Source: JACTMZ01 sp044359955 (GTDB lineage Bacteria; Verrucomicrobiota; Verrucomicrobiia; Chthoniobacterales; JACTMZ01). Taken from it: a stretch of 64,000 nucleotides of DNA. Of the stretch, positions 52,397 through 60,745 are shown one piece after another (positions within the stretch are counted from its first letter, which is position 1; the number at the start of each line of letters is the position of its first letter). The notes below the pieces were generated by a model. The model saw nothing but the letters and a program-made list of their open reading frames with translations. It had not been told where the DNA came from and did no database searches. The stretch lies in contig JBIKLF010000001.1 of NCBI GenBank assembly GCA_044359955.1, positions 248,001 through 312,000 on the forward strand, written 5' to 3'. Both the position numbers and the translations under genes were made by a program.

Positions 52397-53452
52397 TCAA
52401 TGAGCGCCGCCCAGTCCGGGGTTGTTTCGGTAAGGAACGAAAGCGGGATCCCCCGAGAGGTAGGTGAACAGGTCAGGGGGCAAGGAATCTTTTGCTTTCT
52501 GCAGGAACGCGGTGGCCTGTTGTTCCTCGCCAAGGCGAAATCCGAGGTAGGCCGCGGCGAATAATTCAGCCGGTGTCGCGGCTTCCGGCGGCATCTCCGG
52601 GAGGGCGTCATCTTGCATTTCTTGTAACTCGAGCAGGCGCAAGGCGACATCCACCGCGGCATGAGCGTCGATCGGTTGCAGACGCAAGCGTGCCGATTCG
52701 AGCATTTCCTTGGCCCGCGCGTTGTGTCCGCGCATGCGCCAGCACGTGGCCAATTCAAAGTAAGGAAACGGATTGGCCGGGTCTGCCGTGATGGCCTCGT
52801 GCAGCGAGCGCTCCGCAGCCGGCATGACATCACCGATCGGTGTCCAACCTGCCCCTCCCTCCGCCCGGGCTTCAAGAGATGCCCGCAGCGCGAGCGCATC
52901 GGAAACCCGCTCTCCTTTGGCCAGAGTCATGGCAATAGCTTCTTTAGCCTCTTCAATTTCGCCAGCTTGGAGAGCCGCGAGTCCGAGGAGGTAGTCAAGA
53001 GATGGAATTCGGGGGTTTTCGCTGCGCACCCGGCGCAATGAGCTAAGCGCGTGCGCGGCCATCCCGTCCCGCAGATCGGTGAGGGCGTGTTCGATGGCCT
53101 CTTGCTGAGGGCGGGTGATCAGGAGAGTACCCTTGGAGGGTGCCAGATTCCGGGCCACGGAGACAGGCGGGTGATTGCTCTCGGTTGCTGTGGTAGTGGC
53201 AAGCCACCACGCCGCGCCCACGCCGCAGGCCGTGCAAAAAGACACCCCGGCAAGCACCCAAGGGAGTATTGGTTGCTTGCGTTCCAGCACGATGGGAGCC
53301 GCAGCGGTGCTGGAAGCAACGATCCGGGGGGGAGTCGCGGGCGGAGTGGCATGCTGGGTCTTGGCGCTTCGCGCCCGCCGCACTTCTTCCAATGGCGCCA
53401 CGGTCATGCGAGGTCTACCCTGCAGCATTGGTTGGAATGAATCGGCTCTCAT
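52397..53452 (-). CDS. Single-pass membrane TPR-like protein (paralog of 16682-17905)
   Basis: 351 residues. A basic/Pro-rich cytoplasmic N-terminus (~75), one membrane segment (ILPWVLAGVSFCTACGVGAAWW region, ~75-100), then a C-terminal helical TPR-like domain (ALTDLRDGMAAHALSSLRRV, YLLGLAALQAGEIEEAKEAI, SLHEAITADPANPFPYFELA, AYLGFRLGEEQQATAFLQKA). Domain order and wording follow the protein at 16682. A further start exists at Met9. Site 6 of the conserved element lies 59 bp upstream. It follows the tpsB-tonB operon on the same strand after ~480 bp. Confidence 0.82.
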   Translation of the reverse strand: MRADSFQPMLQGRPRMTVAPLEEVRRARSAKTQHATPPATPPRIVASSTAAAPIVLERKQPILPWVLAGVSFCTACGVGAAWWLATTTATESNHPPVSVARNLAPSKGTLLITRPQQEAIEHALTDLRDGMAAHALSSLRRVRSENPRIPSLDYLLGLAALQAGEIEEAKEAIAMTLAKGERVSDALALRASLEARAEGGAGWTPIGDVMPAAERSLHEAITADPANPFPYFELATCWRMRGHNARAKEMLESARLRLQPIDAHAAVDVALRLLELQEMQDDALPEMPPEAATPAELFAAAYLGFRLGEEQQATAFLQKAKDSLPPDLFTYLSGDPAFVPYRNNPGLGGAH

Positions 53453-53511
53453 GGTTGTCTTTTTCAGTCAAAAACTTCGCCTTTCTGCATACAGGTCGGA
53501 AAGGTTGCAGT

Positions 53512-53529
53512 GGTGAAATTTTCGTCACA
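53512..53529 (-). promoter_or_regulatory. Conserved 18-bp operator-like element, site 6 (TPR protein)
   Basis: In gene sense TGTGACGAAAATTTCACC, ending 59 bp before the ATG at 53452. First arm perfect, second arm with two changes, A-rich centre as at the other sites. Confidence 0.5.
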
Positions 53530-53929
53530 TCACGCCAAGAGGCAGTTTCCCTCTGCTCGAGGGCACTTGGGGGCTGCGGCAATAGCCCTGAAAACGTAGT
53601 TGAAAGTTGAGTGATGAAAGTTGAGGGACCGAGCATGAGCAGTTTACGTCATCCGCTTGCCTCACCCTCGGAGTGACTGCGCTCGGACCGGCAAAGTCAT
53701 TGGCTTTCAACCTCTCAACCCAGAAAGTCTCAACCCAGAAAGGAAGTTGAGGGTCTATAGTTGAGAGCCGCAGCGAAGCCTAGACAGCCGGAGGCAGCCG
53801 GAGACAATTGGGACCAAGGGCCCTTCGCATGGGGGCTTTGTCCTTTGGCCCCTAAGCAAAGGCCCAGCCCTACCACTCTCAACCTTCAACTCCGGTTTTA
53901 GGTTCATGGCACCACAGGGTGGCGCCACG
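53530..53929. repeat. Gene-free region with AGTTGAA heptamers
   Basis: About 400 bp without a supported gene. 53598-53625 reads AGTTGAA AGTTGAG TGATGAA AGTTGAG, another 7-bp array, with related pieces at ~53720-53770 and, inverted, ~53876-53890. An imperfect hairpin (53908-53926) precedes the parvulin stop codon. Confidence 0.55.
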
Positions 53930-54805
53930 TCACTTCAACGCTTCGAGGGCGAGTTCGTTGACCGAGATGGGTTGGCGCTGCAGGAGGTTGGTCACGTGTG
54001 ATTCGCGGTTGAGCGCGGCGCGTTGGTTGCGCAAGAGGGTGGCAATTTCGCCTTTCACCTCGTCGAGCGGCGCGGGGCCGGCCTCGCGCATATCCTGCAG
54101 CAGAATAAGATGAAACCCGGCCCGGCCTTCGACCGGCGCGGAGATCTGACCCTTGGAGAGTCCGGTCACGGCGGTGCGGATTTCGGGGGTGATTTCGGCC
54201 TCGGCCAGCCAACCCAGTTCCCCACCGCGTGCCGCGGAGGCTGTGTCGTTGCTGTTGCGCTTGGCCAGGGCGGCGAACTCGCCGGGTTCGTCTTTCAAGG
54301 TGTCGGCAATTTCCTGCGCCCGCTTGCGCGCCGCGTTTTTGTCGCCGTCGTCAGCGATGAATATCTGCGAGAGCTGGTAGCGGCGGGGCAGCTGCAAACG
54401 TTCTTTTTCCGCCGCGTAAACTTTCGCGATTTCCTCCTCGGACGGATAGCCCTCCGGCACCTTGCCCACTTCGGCGAGGTAACTTTCGACCACGTATTGG
54501 TCACGGAGTCGGGCCAGACCGGCGACGGTCTGCGGTTTTTTGTCCCACCCGGCTCCGGTGGCGTCTTGCAAGACGGCGTCGTTGACCAAGACCGAGCGGA
54601 CGAAGCGGGCCAGGGCGTTTTTGTCGCCGGTCAGGGCCGTGCGGTCGGCGGCCGGCAATGTCTCCAAGTAGGGGCGGACTTCGGAGGCTTTGACTTCGCG
54701 GTCGCCGATTTTGGCCACCACGGCATCGTCGGCTTGCAAGGGAGAGCCCGGGCCGAAGGCGGCCATGGCGAGGGTGAGAAGGGAGAGCATTGGTGGGTTT
54801 TTCAT
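53930..54805 (-). CDS. Periplasmic parvulin-type peptidyl-prolyl isomerase (SurA/PpiC-like)
   Basis: 291 residues from ATG 54805 (MKNPPMLSLLTLAMAAFGPG); the frame to 55132 continues antisense to the coiled-coil gene and is rejected. After the signal come a helical SurA-like N-domain (KASEVRPYLETLPAADRTAL) and a parvulin domain (YQLSQIFIADDG, EFAALAKRNSNDTASAARGGELGWLAEAEITPEI, PVEGRAGFHLILLQD). It probably assists folding of the porin and TpsB in the outer membrane. Last gene of the operon, overlapping the coiled-coil gene by 4 bp. Confidence 0.88.
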   Translation of the reverse strand: MKNPPMLSLLTLAMAAFGPGSPLQADDAVVAKIGDREVKASEVRPYLETLPAADRTALTGDKNALARFVRSVLVNDAVLQDATGAGWDKKPQTVAGLARLRDQYVVESYLAEVGKVPEGYPSEEEIAKVYAAEKERLQLPRRYQLSQIFIADDGDKNAARKRAQEIADTLKDEPGEFAALAKRNSNDTASAARGGELGWLAEAEITPEIRTAVTGLSKGQISAPVEGRAGFHLILLQDMREAGPAPLDEVKGEIATLLRNQRAALNRESHVTNLLQRQPISVNELALEALK

Positions 54806-55461
54806 GGGTTGGAAGGGGCGGGGGGCGCCGGGGGAGTGGATGGTGCGCGGGGCAAGCCGGTGGCCCGGACCCGCGTTTCGAGATCCTGCATGATGGTCTG
54901 GAGCGCGGCGCGGTTGACACTGATGAAGGGTTCGCGGGAGAGCATGGCGCGGCCGAGGCTGTGCGCGGCGTAGCGGTCGAGGATTTCGTCCGCGAGGGTT
55001 TTCATCTCGGCCAGCCGGACCTGTTGTTCGGCCACGGCGCGTTCGAGGACGATGATGCGGCCCCTCGCTTTGGCCAGCTCGTGCTCCGATTTGCGGGTTC
55101 TTTCGGTGAGGGTGCGGTAATCCTTTTCCCACTTGGCCACTTGCGCGCCGAGCGCGATGGCTTTGTCTTCAATTTGGGTCATGGCCGCACGCAGCTCGGC
55201 CGTTTGGTTGGCCGCGGTGTTGCGTTCATCCACCAATTGCGCCTGCACGGCGGCGGTTTCCTTTTTGGCTTTGGCGGCCGCCATTTCCGCCTGCACGGCC
55301 GTGCCTTCCATTTCCGCTGTTTTGGCCTGCGCCTCGCGCAATTGGAGCATGGTATTGCGCAGGGCTTCGCGCAGCTGGGCCTCGACGGCACCCTCTTCCT
55401 CGGCCGCAACGGGATAAGCGGAGCAGAACAGCAGGAGGAGAAGTAAGGCGGTGGTACGCAT
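54802..55461 (-). CDS. Periplasmic coiled-coil protein
   Basis: 219 residues with a signal peptide (LLLLLFCSAYPVAA) and a continuous predicted coiled coil from ~25 to ~155 (LREALRNTMLQLREAQAKTAE, VAKWEKDYRTLTERTRKSEHE). A helical C-terminal part follows (LADEILDRYAAHSLGRAML, ALQTIMQDLETRVRAT), then a Pro-rich end. No family recognised. The position between porin and parvulin suggests a periplasmic spacer or chaperone for this envelope system. 8-bp gap from the porin, 4-bp overlap with the parvulin. Confidence 0.8.
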   Translation of the reverse strand: MRTTALLLLLLFCSAYPVAAEEEGAVEAQLREALRNTMLQLREAQAKTAEMEGTAVQAEMAAAKAKKETAAVQAQLVDERNTAANQTAELRAAMTQIEDKAIALGAQVAKWEKDYRTLTERTRKSEHELAKARGRIIVLERAVAEQQVRLAEMKTLADEILDRYAAHSLGRAMLSREPFISVNRAALQTIMQDLETRVRATGLPRAPSTPPAPPAPSNP

Positions 55462-55469
55462 AATGAAGG

Positions 55470-57683
55470 CTAAAATTTGGCTCCCAGATCAACCTGGAAG
55501 ATGTTCATGTCATACTGCGGCCCGGCAATGCTTTCCGAGCCATACCAGCGGAGGCCGAGGTAAACGTTCGGTGTGAGCGCGAGGCGGCCCGCCACGGTAA
55601 AGCCCTTCATGTTGGTGCCCCCGAGACCGAAGTCGGAGTCGTTGAAGCCGTCGACCACCGCATCAGAACCGATATAACGGTAGCCGAAGGAGAGCTGCCA
55701 GGCGCCCAGCTTGTCGAGTTCGGCATGGCCGGCCTCGATGTCAACCAGCCACGCGTTGGCGCTGCCCTCGAAGGTGCCGTCGCTCTCCAGATTGTCGTCG
55801 ACGCTCAGGTTGTTCACTGCCACCTCGTTGATCGACGACGAATTGAAGGCCAGGTTGCGCACGAATTCGGCGATCAGGGAAACGGTGATGGGGTCCCATC
55901 CATCGTAGCTGAGCTTGCCGGTCAAGGCCAAATTCTGGAATGGGGTGGCCAGTCCGAAATACTGGTAATCCATGAGTAGCTCGGACGAACCCGGCGGCGG
56001 AACAACGTTGCGCAGCGTGCGGTAGGTGTTGCCCTTCTGCGCGAACGACGGACGGCTATTGTCGGTATCGCCGGCGTCGTCCTCGGAATATTGGGTGTAG
56101 GGCGAGGAGAACTGGCCTTCGATGTTGTAGAAGGAGTAATAAGCCGCGGCGACCTGCGTGCTCCAATTGCGGGTGAGGTTGACCTGCGTGCCGCCCTGGA
56201 TAGCGAAGAGATATTTGTCATAGCTGGGATATTTCTCCGCCTGATTGGAGGAGAAGTTCAGGTCGGTATTGAAGACCGGGAAGGCGCCGGCCACGACGGA
56301 GGGCAGAAAAACATCATTGTAGTTGTAGGTCAGGCGGAGGGCGGCGCCGTCGAAGCCGAGGTCATTGTCGAAAATGATCGGGGTGGAGAAGAAAGGATTG
56401 TCGAAGCGGCCGACCCAAAAGGTGGCGCCGGCTGCACTGGTTGTCTGGCCGGGGCCGACCATCGAATAGGGGGCGCCCACCGCGAGCAGACCGCTCTCCG
56501 GTCCGCCGCCCCCGATATCATAACGGATGTAGGCGCGGTCGAGCCAGATGGCGTATTTGCTGAATTGGCCGCCTTGGCCTTGATTGGCCAGGCCCATCGA
56601 TTGGTTGGCCGTGACCGGGGAGTTGTTGTCGCCGGTGGCCATGCGGAGGCCGGCGCTGAAGTTGTCTCCCAGTTCGATGCCGGTGCCGAGGCGGACGAGC
56701 ATGCGGTAGCGGTTGCGGTTCTGGTCCGTGTTGTATTGCGGCGGCGGGTTCAGGGCGAGGGCTGAGGGCAAAATATTGAGCGGCGATCCTGTGTTGATCG
56801 CATTGAAATTCACGAAGGCGTTTTGTCCGTCAAAATTACTCGAAGGATAAAGATCCGCCTCGTAGCGGAAGCGGATTTCACCCTCGGGCTTGAGCTGGGC
56901 GAGGAGAGCGGGGAGTCCGGGCGGCGCCCGCTCGGGACCGCCGATGGAGACCCCTCCGGCGGTCAGTTCGCGGCGGATGTCGGCCACCAGTTGCTCGCGC
57001 ACGGGGGCGGGGATGTGGCTGACGCGCATGTCCGCTTCCATTTCGCGTCTTGAAGCGTCGACCGCGCTGGTGCCGGTTTGTTCGGCGAGGGCCTGGTCGG
57101 TCATGGTTTGGACGGCGGCAATTTGGGCGATGGCAAACATGTCCGATTCGTTTTGCACTTTCTCGGTCTCGGCTTCGGCTTGGGCCTGGGTCACCATGGA
57201 CCGGGCATCACCGGCCGTGAGCACGCCGCGTTCGACCAGCTTGTTGATCAGGTTGATCACCACATTGCCGGTCGGCGTCGCCGCGATGCTCTGGCTGGTC
57301 GCCGTTGTTTCCGGCGGGGCCGCGGCGGAAGCGGCTTCGTTTCCGCTTGGAGCGGCCAATGGGGCGGCGGCTTCCTTGGCATAAGGCTCGACGGTCCAAG
57401 TCGGCAGGGCTGGTTCGACCTCCGCGGTCCCGGTCGAAGTTTCGACGGCCACGGCGCCCATTTCGACCACGTCTGCCTCCAAAAGCTCCGCCGAGGGCGA
57501 TGCTGCGGCCACGGGTTCTTCGGCCGTGGCGGCGGTCTCCACCACCGGCTTCATCGGGGCCGCGGTAAGCACGGCCTCGGCAGGCACGGCGGCTTCAACC
57601 GGTGCGGCTGGTTCGGCGGCGCGGCACCAAGTTCCCGCGAGGACGAGGGCGGCCAGGATGGTCTGGAAAATGAGGTGATTCAC
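55470..57683 (-). CDS. Putative outer-membrane porin with long Ala/Glu-rich N-terminal region
   Basis: 737 residues with a signal peptide (ILAALVLAGTWCRA). Residues ~25-130 are low-complexity Ala/Pro/Glu. A helical segment with LVERGVLTAGDARSMVTQAQ follows at ~140-190. From ~250 to the end come beta-barrel strands (LKPEGEIRFRYEADLYPS, NRYRMLVRLGTGIELGDNFSAGLRMATGDN, YAIWLDRAYIRYD, LSFGYRYIGSDAVVDGFNDSDFGLGG) ending in an aromatic-type C-terminus (FQVDLGAKF), the signal for BAM insertion. It matches the 'putative porin' family often found with TonB-ExbBD. Overlaps tonB by 4 bp. Substrate unknown. Confidence 0.88.
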   Translation of the reverse strand: MNHLIFQTILAALVLAGTWCRAAEPAAPVEAAVPAEAVLTAAPMKPVVETAATAEEPVAAASPSAELLEADVVEMGAVAVETSTGTAEVEPALPTWTVEPYAKEAAAPLAAPSGNEAASAAAPPETTATSQSIAATPTGNVVINLINKLVERGVLTAGDARSMVTQAQAEAETEKVQNESDMFAIAQIAAVQTMTDQALAEQTGTSAVDASRREMEADMRVSHIPAPVREQLVADIRRELTAGGVSIGGPERAPPGLPALLAQLKPEGEIRFRYEADLYPSSNFDGQNAFVNFNAINTGSPLNILPSALALNPPPQYNTDQNRNRYRMLVRLGTGIELGDNFSAGLRMATGDNNSPVTANQSMGLANQGQGGQFSKYAIWLDRAYIRYDIGGGGPESGLLAVGAPYSMVGPGQTTSAAGATFWVGRFDNPFFSTPIIFDNDLGFDGAALRLTYNYNDVFLPSVVAGAFPVFNTDLNFSSNQAEKYPSYDKYLFAIQGGTQVNLTRNWSTQVAAAYYSFYNIEGQFSSPYTQYSEDDAGDTDNSRPSFAQKGNTYRTLRNVVPPPGSSELLMDYQYFGLATPFQNLALTGKLSYDGWDPITVSLIAEFVRNLAFNSSSINEVAVNNLSVDDNLESDGTFEGSANAWLVDIEAGHAELDKLGAWQLSFGYRYIGSDAVVDGFNDSDFGLGGTNMKGFTVAGRLALTPNVYLGLRWYGSESIAGPQYDMNIFQVDLGAKF

Positions 57684-58393
57684 GGTCGTGAGGTATTGAT
57701 CCGCATGACGATCGGCATGGGCATATCATCCGGCGGAGGATCGGGCAATTGGGCGCCGTTGAGAATTTCCGATTCAAGGGCACGGTCAATCGCCGGATCC
57801 CCCGAGGATCCCTCGATGGAGGCCCGGGTCACCCGCCCGGTGCGATCGACCCAGATGCGGGCTTTGACGGACATGCGTGAGGTGCGGGTCAGCTTATGAT
57901 TGCGCACGGCGGCCGAGACGGCGTTCTGCACTCTTCCGGCATACCAACCGAACCGTGTGCCGGCTCCGCCGCCCTGGCCGCGGCTGCCGATCATGCCACC
58001 GCCGCCTTTGCCGACGAGGCCAAAGCCGTCCGGGGGGCCGTCGCCCTGGATATTGGATCCCATCGGCTCGGGGGCATCGGGTGCCGCCTCCGGTTCGGGC
58101 GGTGAATCTGGGGCCGCCTCTTCGACAAATTCGGGGGCATCGGGCGGGGGTTCGACCTGCTCGGGCGGCGGGGGCGGTGGAGTGGGTGGTGGCGGGGGCG
58201 GCGGGGGCGGCAGCACCGGCATGACATTGACCACGCTGGTGGTTTTCTTTTGCGGTTTGCTTTCGCCGCCGAGGAAATAAAAAGCGCCTCCGGCCATAAG
58301 GAGCAGCGCGGCCCCGAGGCCGACGAGCCGGAGGGCGGGCGACTTTCTGTTTCCGGTCTCGCGGGAGCCGGAGGTTGGAGGCAAACCGGCCAT
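57680..58393 (-). CDS. tonB: TonB-family energy transducer
   Basis: 237 residues: a cytoplasmic N-terminus, one membrane anchor (ALRLVGLGAALLLMAGGAFYFL, ~20-42), a proline-rich periplasmic spacer (PPPPPPPPPTPPPPPPEQ), a Gly-rich linker and a TonB C-terminal domain (WYAGRVQNAVSAAVRNHKLT, VWVDRTGRVTRASIEGSSGDPAIDRALE in pattern). It transmits proton-motive energy from ExbB/ExbD to an outer-membrane partner. No TonB-dependent receptor lies in the window; neither the porin nor TpsB shows a clear TonB box. Confidence 0.9.
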   Translation of the reverse strand: MAGLPPTSGSRETGNRKSPALRLVGLGAALLLMAGGAFYFLGGESKPQKKTTSVVNVMPVLPPPPPPPPPTPPPPPPEQVEPPPDAPEFVEEAAPDSPPEPEAAPDAPEPMGSNIQGDGPPDGFGLVGKGGGGMIGSRGQGGGAGTRFGWYAGRVQNAVSAAVRNHKLTRTSRMSVKARIWVDRTGRVTRASIEGSSGDPAIDRALESEILNGAQLPDPPPDDMPMPIVMRINTSRP

Positions 58394-58396
58394 GGT

Positions 58397-58804
58397 CTAT
58401 TGGTCCGGAGCGACCGTGGCCAGGCCGACTTGGGTGATGCCGAGGCGTCCGCAGACGTCGATCACGTTCATGACCACTTCGTATTGGGTCTGGCGGTCGC
58501 CGCGCACCACCACGGGGAAATCCGGCACGCTCGCCTTGTGCGCTTTGAGCCGCGCTTCAAGCTCGACCAAATTGACCGGCACGGTGTCGAGGGCGATCTG
58601 GCCTTGGTTGTTGACCGTGATGGCCCGGCTCTTTGGACCGCTCAGGTCGGCGGGTTTGCTTGAGGATTTCGGCAGATCCACCTTCATGCCCTGCACTCCG
58701 GCGGTGGTCATGATGATGAAGATCAAGAGCAGCACGAGGTAGAGGTCCACCATCGGCGTGACGTTGATGTCGTCGTAGTTCTTGTCGTCTCCTCCGGCGT
58801 CCAT
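58397..58804 (-). CDS. exbD: ExbD/TolR-family protein
   Basis: 135 residues: NVTPMVDLYLVLLLIFIIM is the single membrane helix with the conserved proton-path Asp (residue 20), followed by a periplasmic domain with VPVNLVELEARLKAH and VVVRGDRQTQYEVVMNVIDVCGRLGITQVGLAT. It forms the energising complex with the ExbB-like fusion upstream (2-bp gap) and TonB downstream (3-bp gap). Confidence 0.95.
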   Translation of the reverse strand: MDAGGDDKNYDDINVTPMVDLYLVLLLIFIIMTTAGVQGMKVDLPKSSSKPADLSGPKSRAITVNNQGQIALDTVPVNLVELEARLKAHKASVPDFPVVVRGDRQTQYEVVMNVIDVCGRLGITQVGLATVAPDQ

Positions 58805-58806
58805 GG

Positions 58807-60744
58807 TCAGTTCAGGTTGGCCGCGACGGGCTGGTTGGCAGGCGGGGCGAAGCGCGGGGGCAGACCTTCTCCGGGGGGCGGATAGGCCTCGGCCATTTTG
58901 GTGACAAACTCGTCGATGAAGACCTGCATCGAGGCGATGACGTCTTTGATCCGCGAGCTGAGCACGCTATACATGAAGAGGGCGGGGATGGCCACAAAGA
59001 GGCCTACCGTGGTGGCGAGCAGGGCGCTGGCGATACCCGGCGCGATCGAGTTGACGTCCACTTCGCCCGACTTGGCGATGATGGCGAAGGTGATCATGAC
59101 GCCGACCACCGTGCCGAGCAGACCGACGTAGGGGCCGCCGGCGATGCTCGTGGTGAGAATGACCAAGCCCTTGTTCAGCTGCTGACGTTCCCGCACGATG
59201 CCGGCGTCGAGCGAGGCACGGATGGCTTGAATGGAGCGGAGGGAGAGCCCGAGGTGGCGGTCCGGGCCCGAGATACGGTGGCGGATTTCCTTAATCCCGA
59301 GGTGATACAAATGGTAGCAAGGCGAATCGAGCATTCTCCGGACGCCCTCTTGCTGTTTGGTGGCGCCCTTGGCCTCCATGGCTTCCATGCGAAGGCTGGT
59401 CAGCGAGTCCGGGTCGTCACCATCGAGCACGGTGAGATCGCCCGAGACTTCGCCCCACTGCTTGAGAAACTCGCGGTCGCCTTTCATCAAGGCATGCAAG
59501 CGCACGAATTTGCCCACCGCCACGGACCATCCCATGATCATCATGATCACGCAGACCACCACGGCGATCCAGCCGTCGAACATCATGGCCTTGGCGATGT
59601 CGCCGAAGAGCATGACGTGTTCAAGCGCGCCCCCGTGTCCGCCCCCGGCGGCGCCGCCGCCTTCACGCTCGGCGAAGCTCAAGAGCTTGCCGGCGACCTC
59701 GCTGCCCGATTGGTTGACACTCAGGAGGCGCAAGTCCGCCGCGGCCAGGGCCGCGCGATAGACCTGCAACTCGTCAAATTCCCCGAGGAAACGGCCTTCG
59801 GTCGAAACCGCCGGATCGGGCCCGCCGAGGAACATCGGCCCGTCGCCGGCCGGCAGCGGTGCGGCCACCGCACCGACCTCGCGTCCGTCGAGGTAGAGGA
59901 CCATTTTGCCGCCGGTTGTGGTGACGGCAATTTGGCGCCAGGTCGCGGGGGACAAAGTTTCCGCGGCCACGGCACGCGGTTGGCCGTCGACCTCGAGGAA
60001 GGGTGCGCCGCCTGCCGCGAGGCCGAGGCGGAAATTGCCGGCCCCGGGGCGGCTGAAAAGAATGGCATCGTTGGCCGTGGCGGTCGGTTTGACCCAGAAA
60101 ATGAGCGTGAGGTTGCCGTCGGCACTCCAAGCATTGGCCTCCGAGCCGGGAATGGACACCGGGTCGCGTCCGACCAAGCGCAAGCCGTCCGCCACGATGG
60201 TGCCTTCGGAAATGCTTCCGGCGCTCCCGGCATGCGCGGCATTGGCCGTGGCATCTTGGGGCGGGGTGCCGCGTTCGTTGAGGTGGTAAATGAAGGCGGC
60301 GTTTTCGGGGTAGGTTTTGGCTTGGTCGGGTGCGCCCTCGGCATCGGGCGCGGCATTGCCGTAGTAAAGGTAGAATTCGGCGGAACCCGATTCTCCAACC
60401 GCCGGGACCTTGACCCAGGCGAAACCTTCCGCCATGAGCGGGTCGAATTTTTCGAGATGGAAGGGCAGGACTTGTCCGTCGGCGGTGACGAAGCGCAGGT
60501 CGCTGCCGTTGGGTTGCACCAGTTCAAAAGGCAGGTTGCCCGGATGCAGGCGGACGAGAAGGACATTTTCGCCCGTCTTGCCTTGGATTTCGGCTCCCTC
60601 GGCCGCGGGGTTGAGGGTGAATTTGGTCCGTCCGGTCCATTCTTCCTTCCACCAATCGGGTGCGGCGGCCGAGACGGTGGCGGCAAGGGCCAGCCCGGCG
60701 AGCAGGAGGGCGAAGAAGCGGGTGATCAAGGAGTGCGGTTTCAT
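58807..60744 (-). CDS. exbB: DUF2341-LamG-ExbB/TolQ fusion protein
   Basis: 645 residues from ATG 60744 (MKPHSLITRFFALLLAGLAL); the frame to 61356 is antisense to tpsB. After the signal, residues ~30-145 form a DUF2341-type domain (FAWVKVPAVGESGSAEFYLYYGN). Residues ~165-350 form a concanavalin-like LamG domain (NLTLIFWVKPTATANDAILF, WRQIAVTTTGGKMVLYLDGREVG, GEFDELQVYRAAL). The C-terminal ~270 residues are a MotA/TolQ/ExbB channel (GWIAVVVCVIMMIMGWSVAV, GPYVGLLGTVVGVMITFAII, ALLATTVGLFVAIPALFMY). The extracytoplasmic glycan- or ligand-binding part could sense or gate energisation. It starts one base after the tpsB stop. Confidence 0.93.
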   Translation of the reverse strand: MKPHSLITRFFALLLAGLALAATVSAAAPDWWKEEWTGRTKFTLNPAAEGAEIQGKTGENVLLVRLHPGNLPFELVQPNGSDLRFVTADGQVLPFHLEKFDPLMAEGFAWVKVPAVGESGSAEFYLYYGNAAPDAEGAPDQAKTYPENAAFIYHLNERGTPPQDATANAAHAGSAGSISEGTIVADGLRLVGRDPVSIPGSEANAWSADGNLTLIFWVKPTATANDAILFSRPGAGNFRLGLAAGGAPFLEVDGQPRAVAAETLSPATWRQIAVTTTGGKMVLYLDGREVGAVAAPLPAGDGPMFLGGPDPAVSTEGRFLGEFDELQVYRAALAAADLRLLSVNQSGSEVAGKLLSFAEREGGGAAGGGHGGALEHVMLFGDIAKAMMFDGWIAVVVCVIMMIMGWSVAVGKFVRLHALMKGDREFLKQWGEVSGDLTVLDGDDPDSLTSLRMEAMEAKGATKQQEGVRRMLDSPCYHLYHLGIKEIRHRISGPDRHLGLSLRSIQAIRASLDAGIVRERQQLNKGLVILTTSIAGGPYVGLLGTVVGVMITFAIIAKSGEVDVNSIAPGIASALLATTVGLFVAIPALFMYSVLSSRIKDVIASMQVFIDEFVTKMAEAYPPPGEGLPPRFAPPANQPVAANLN

Positions 60745-60745
60745 C

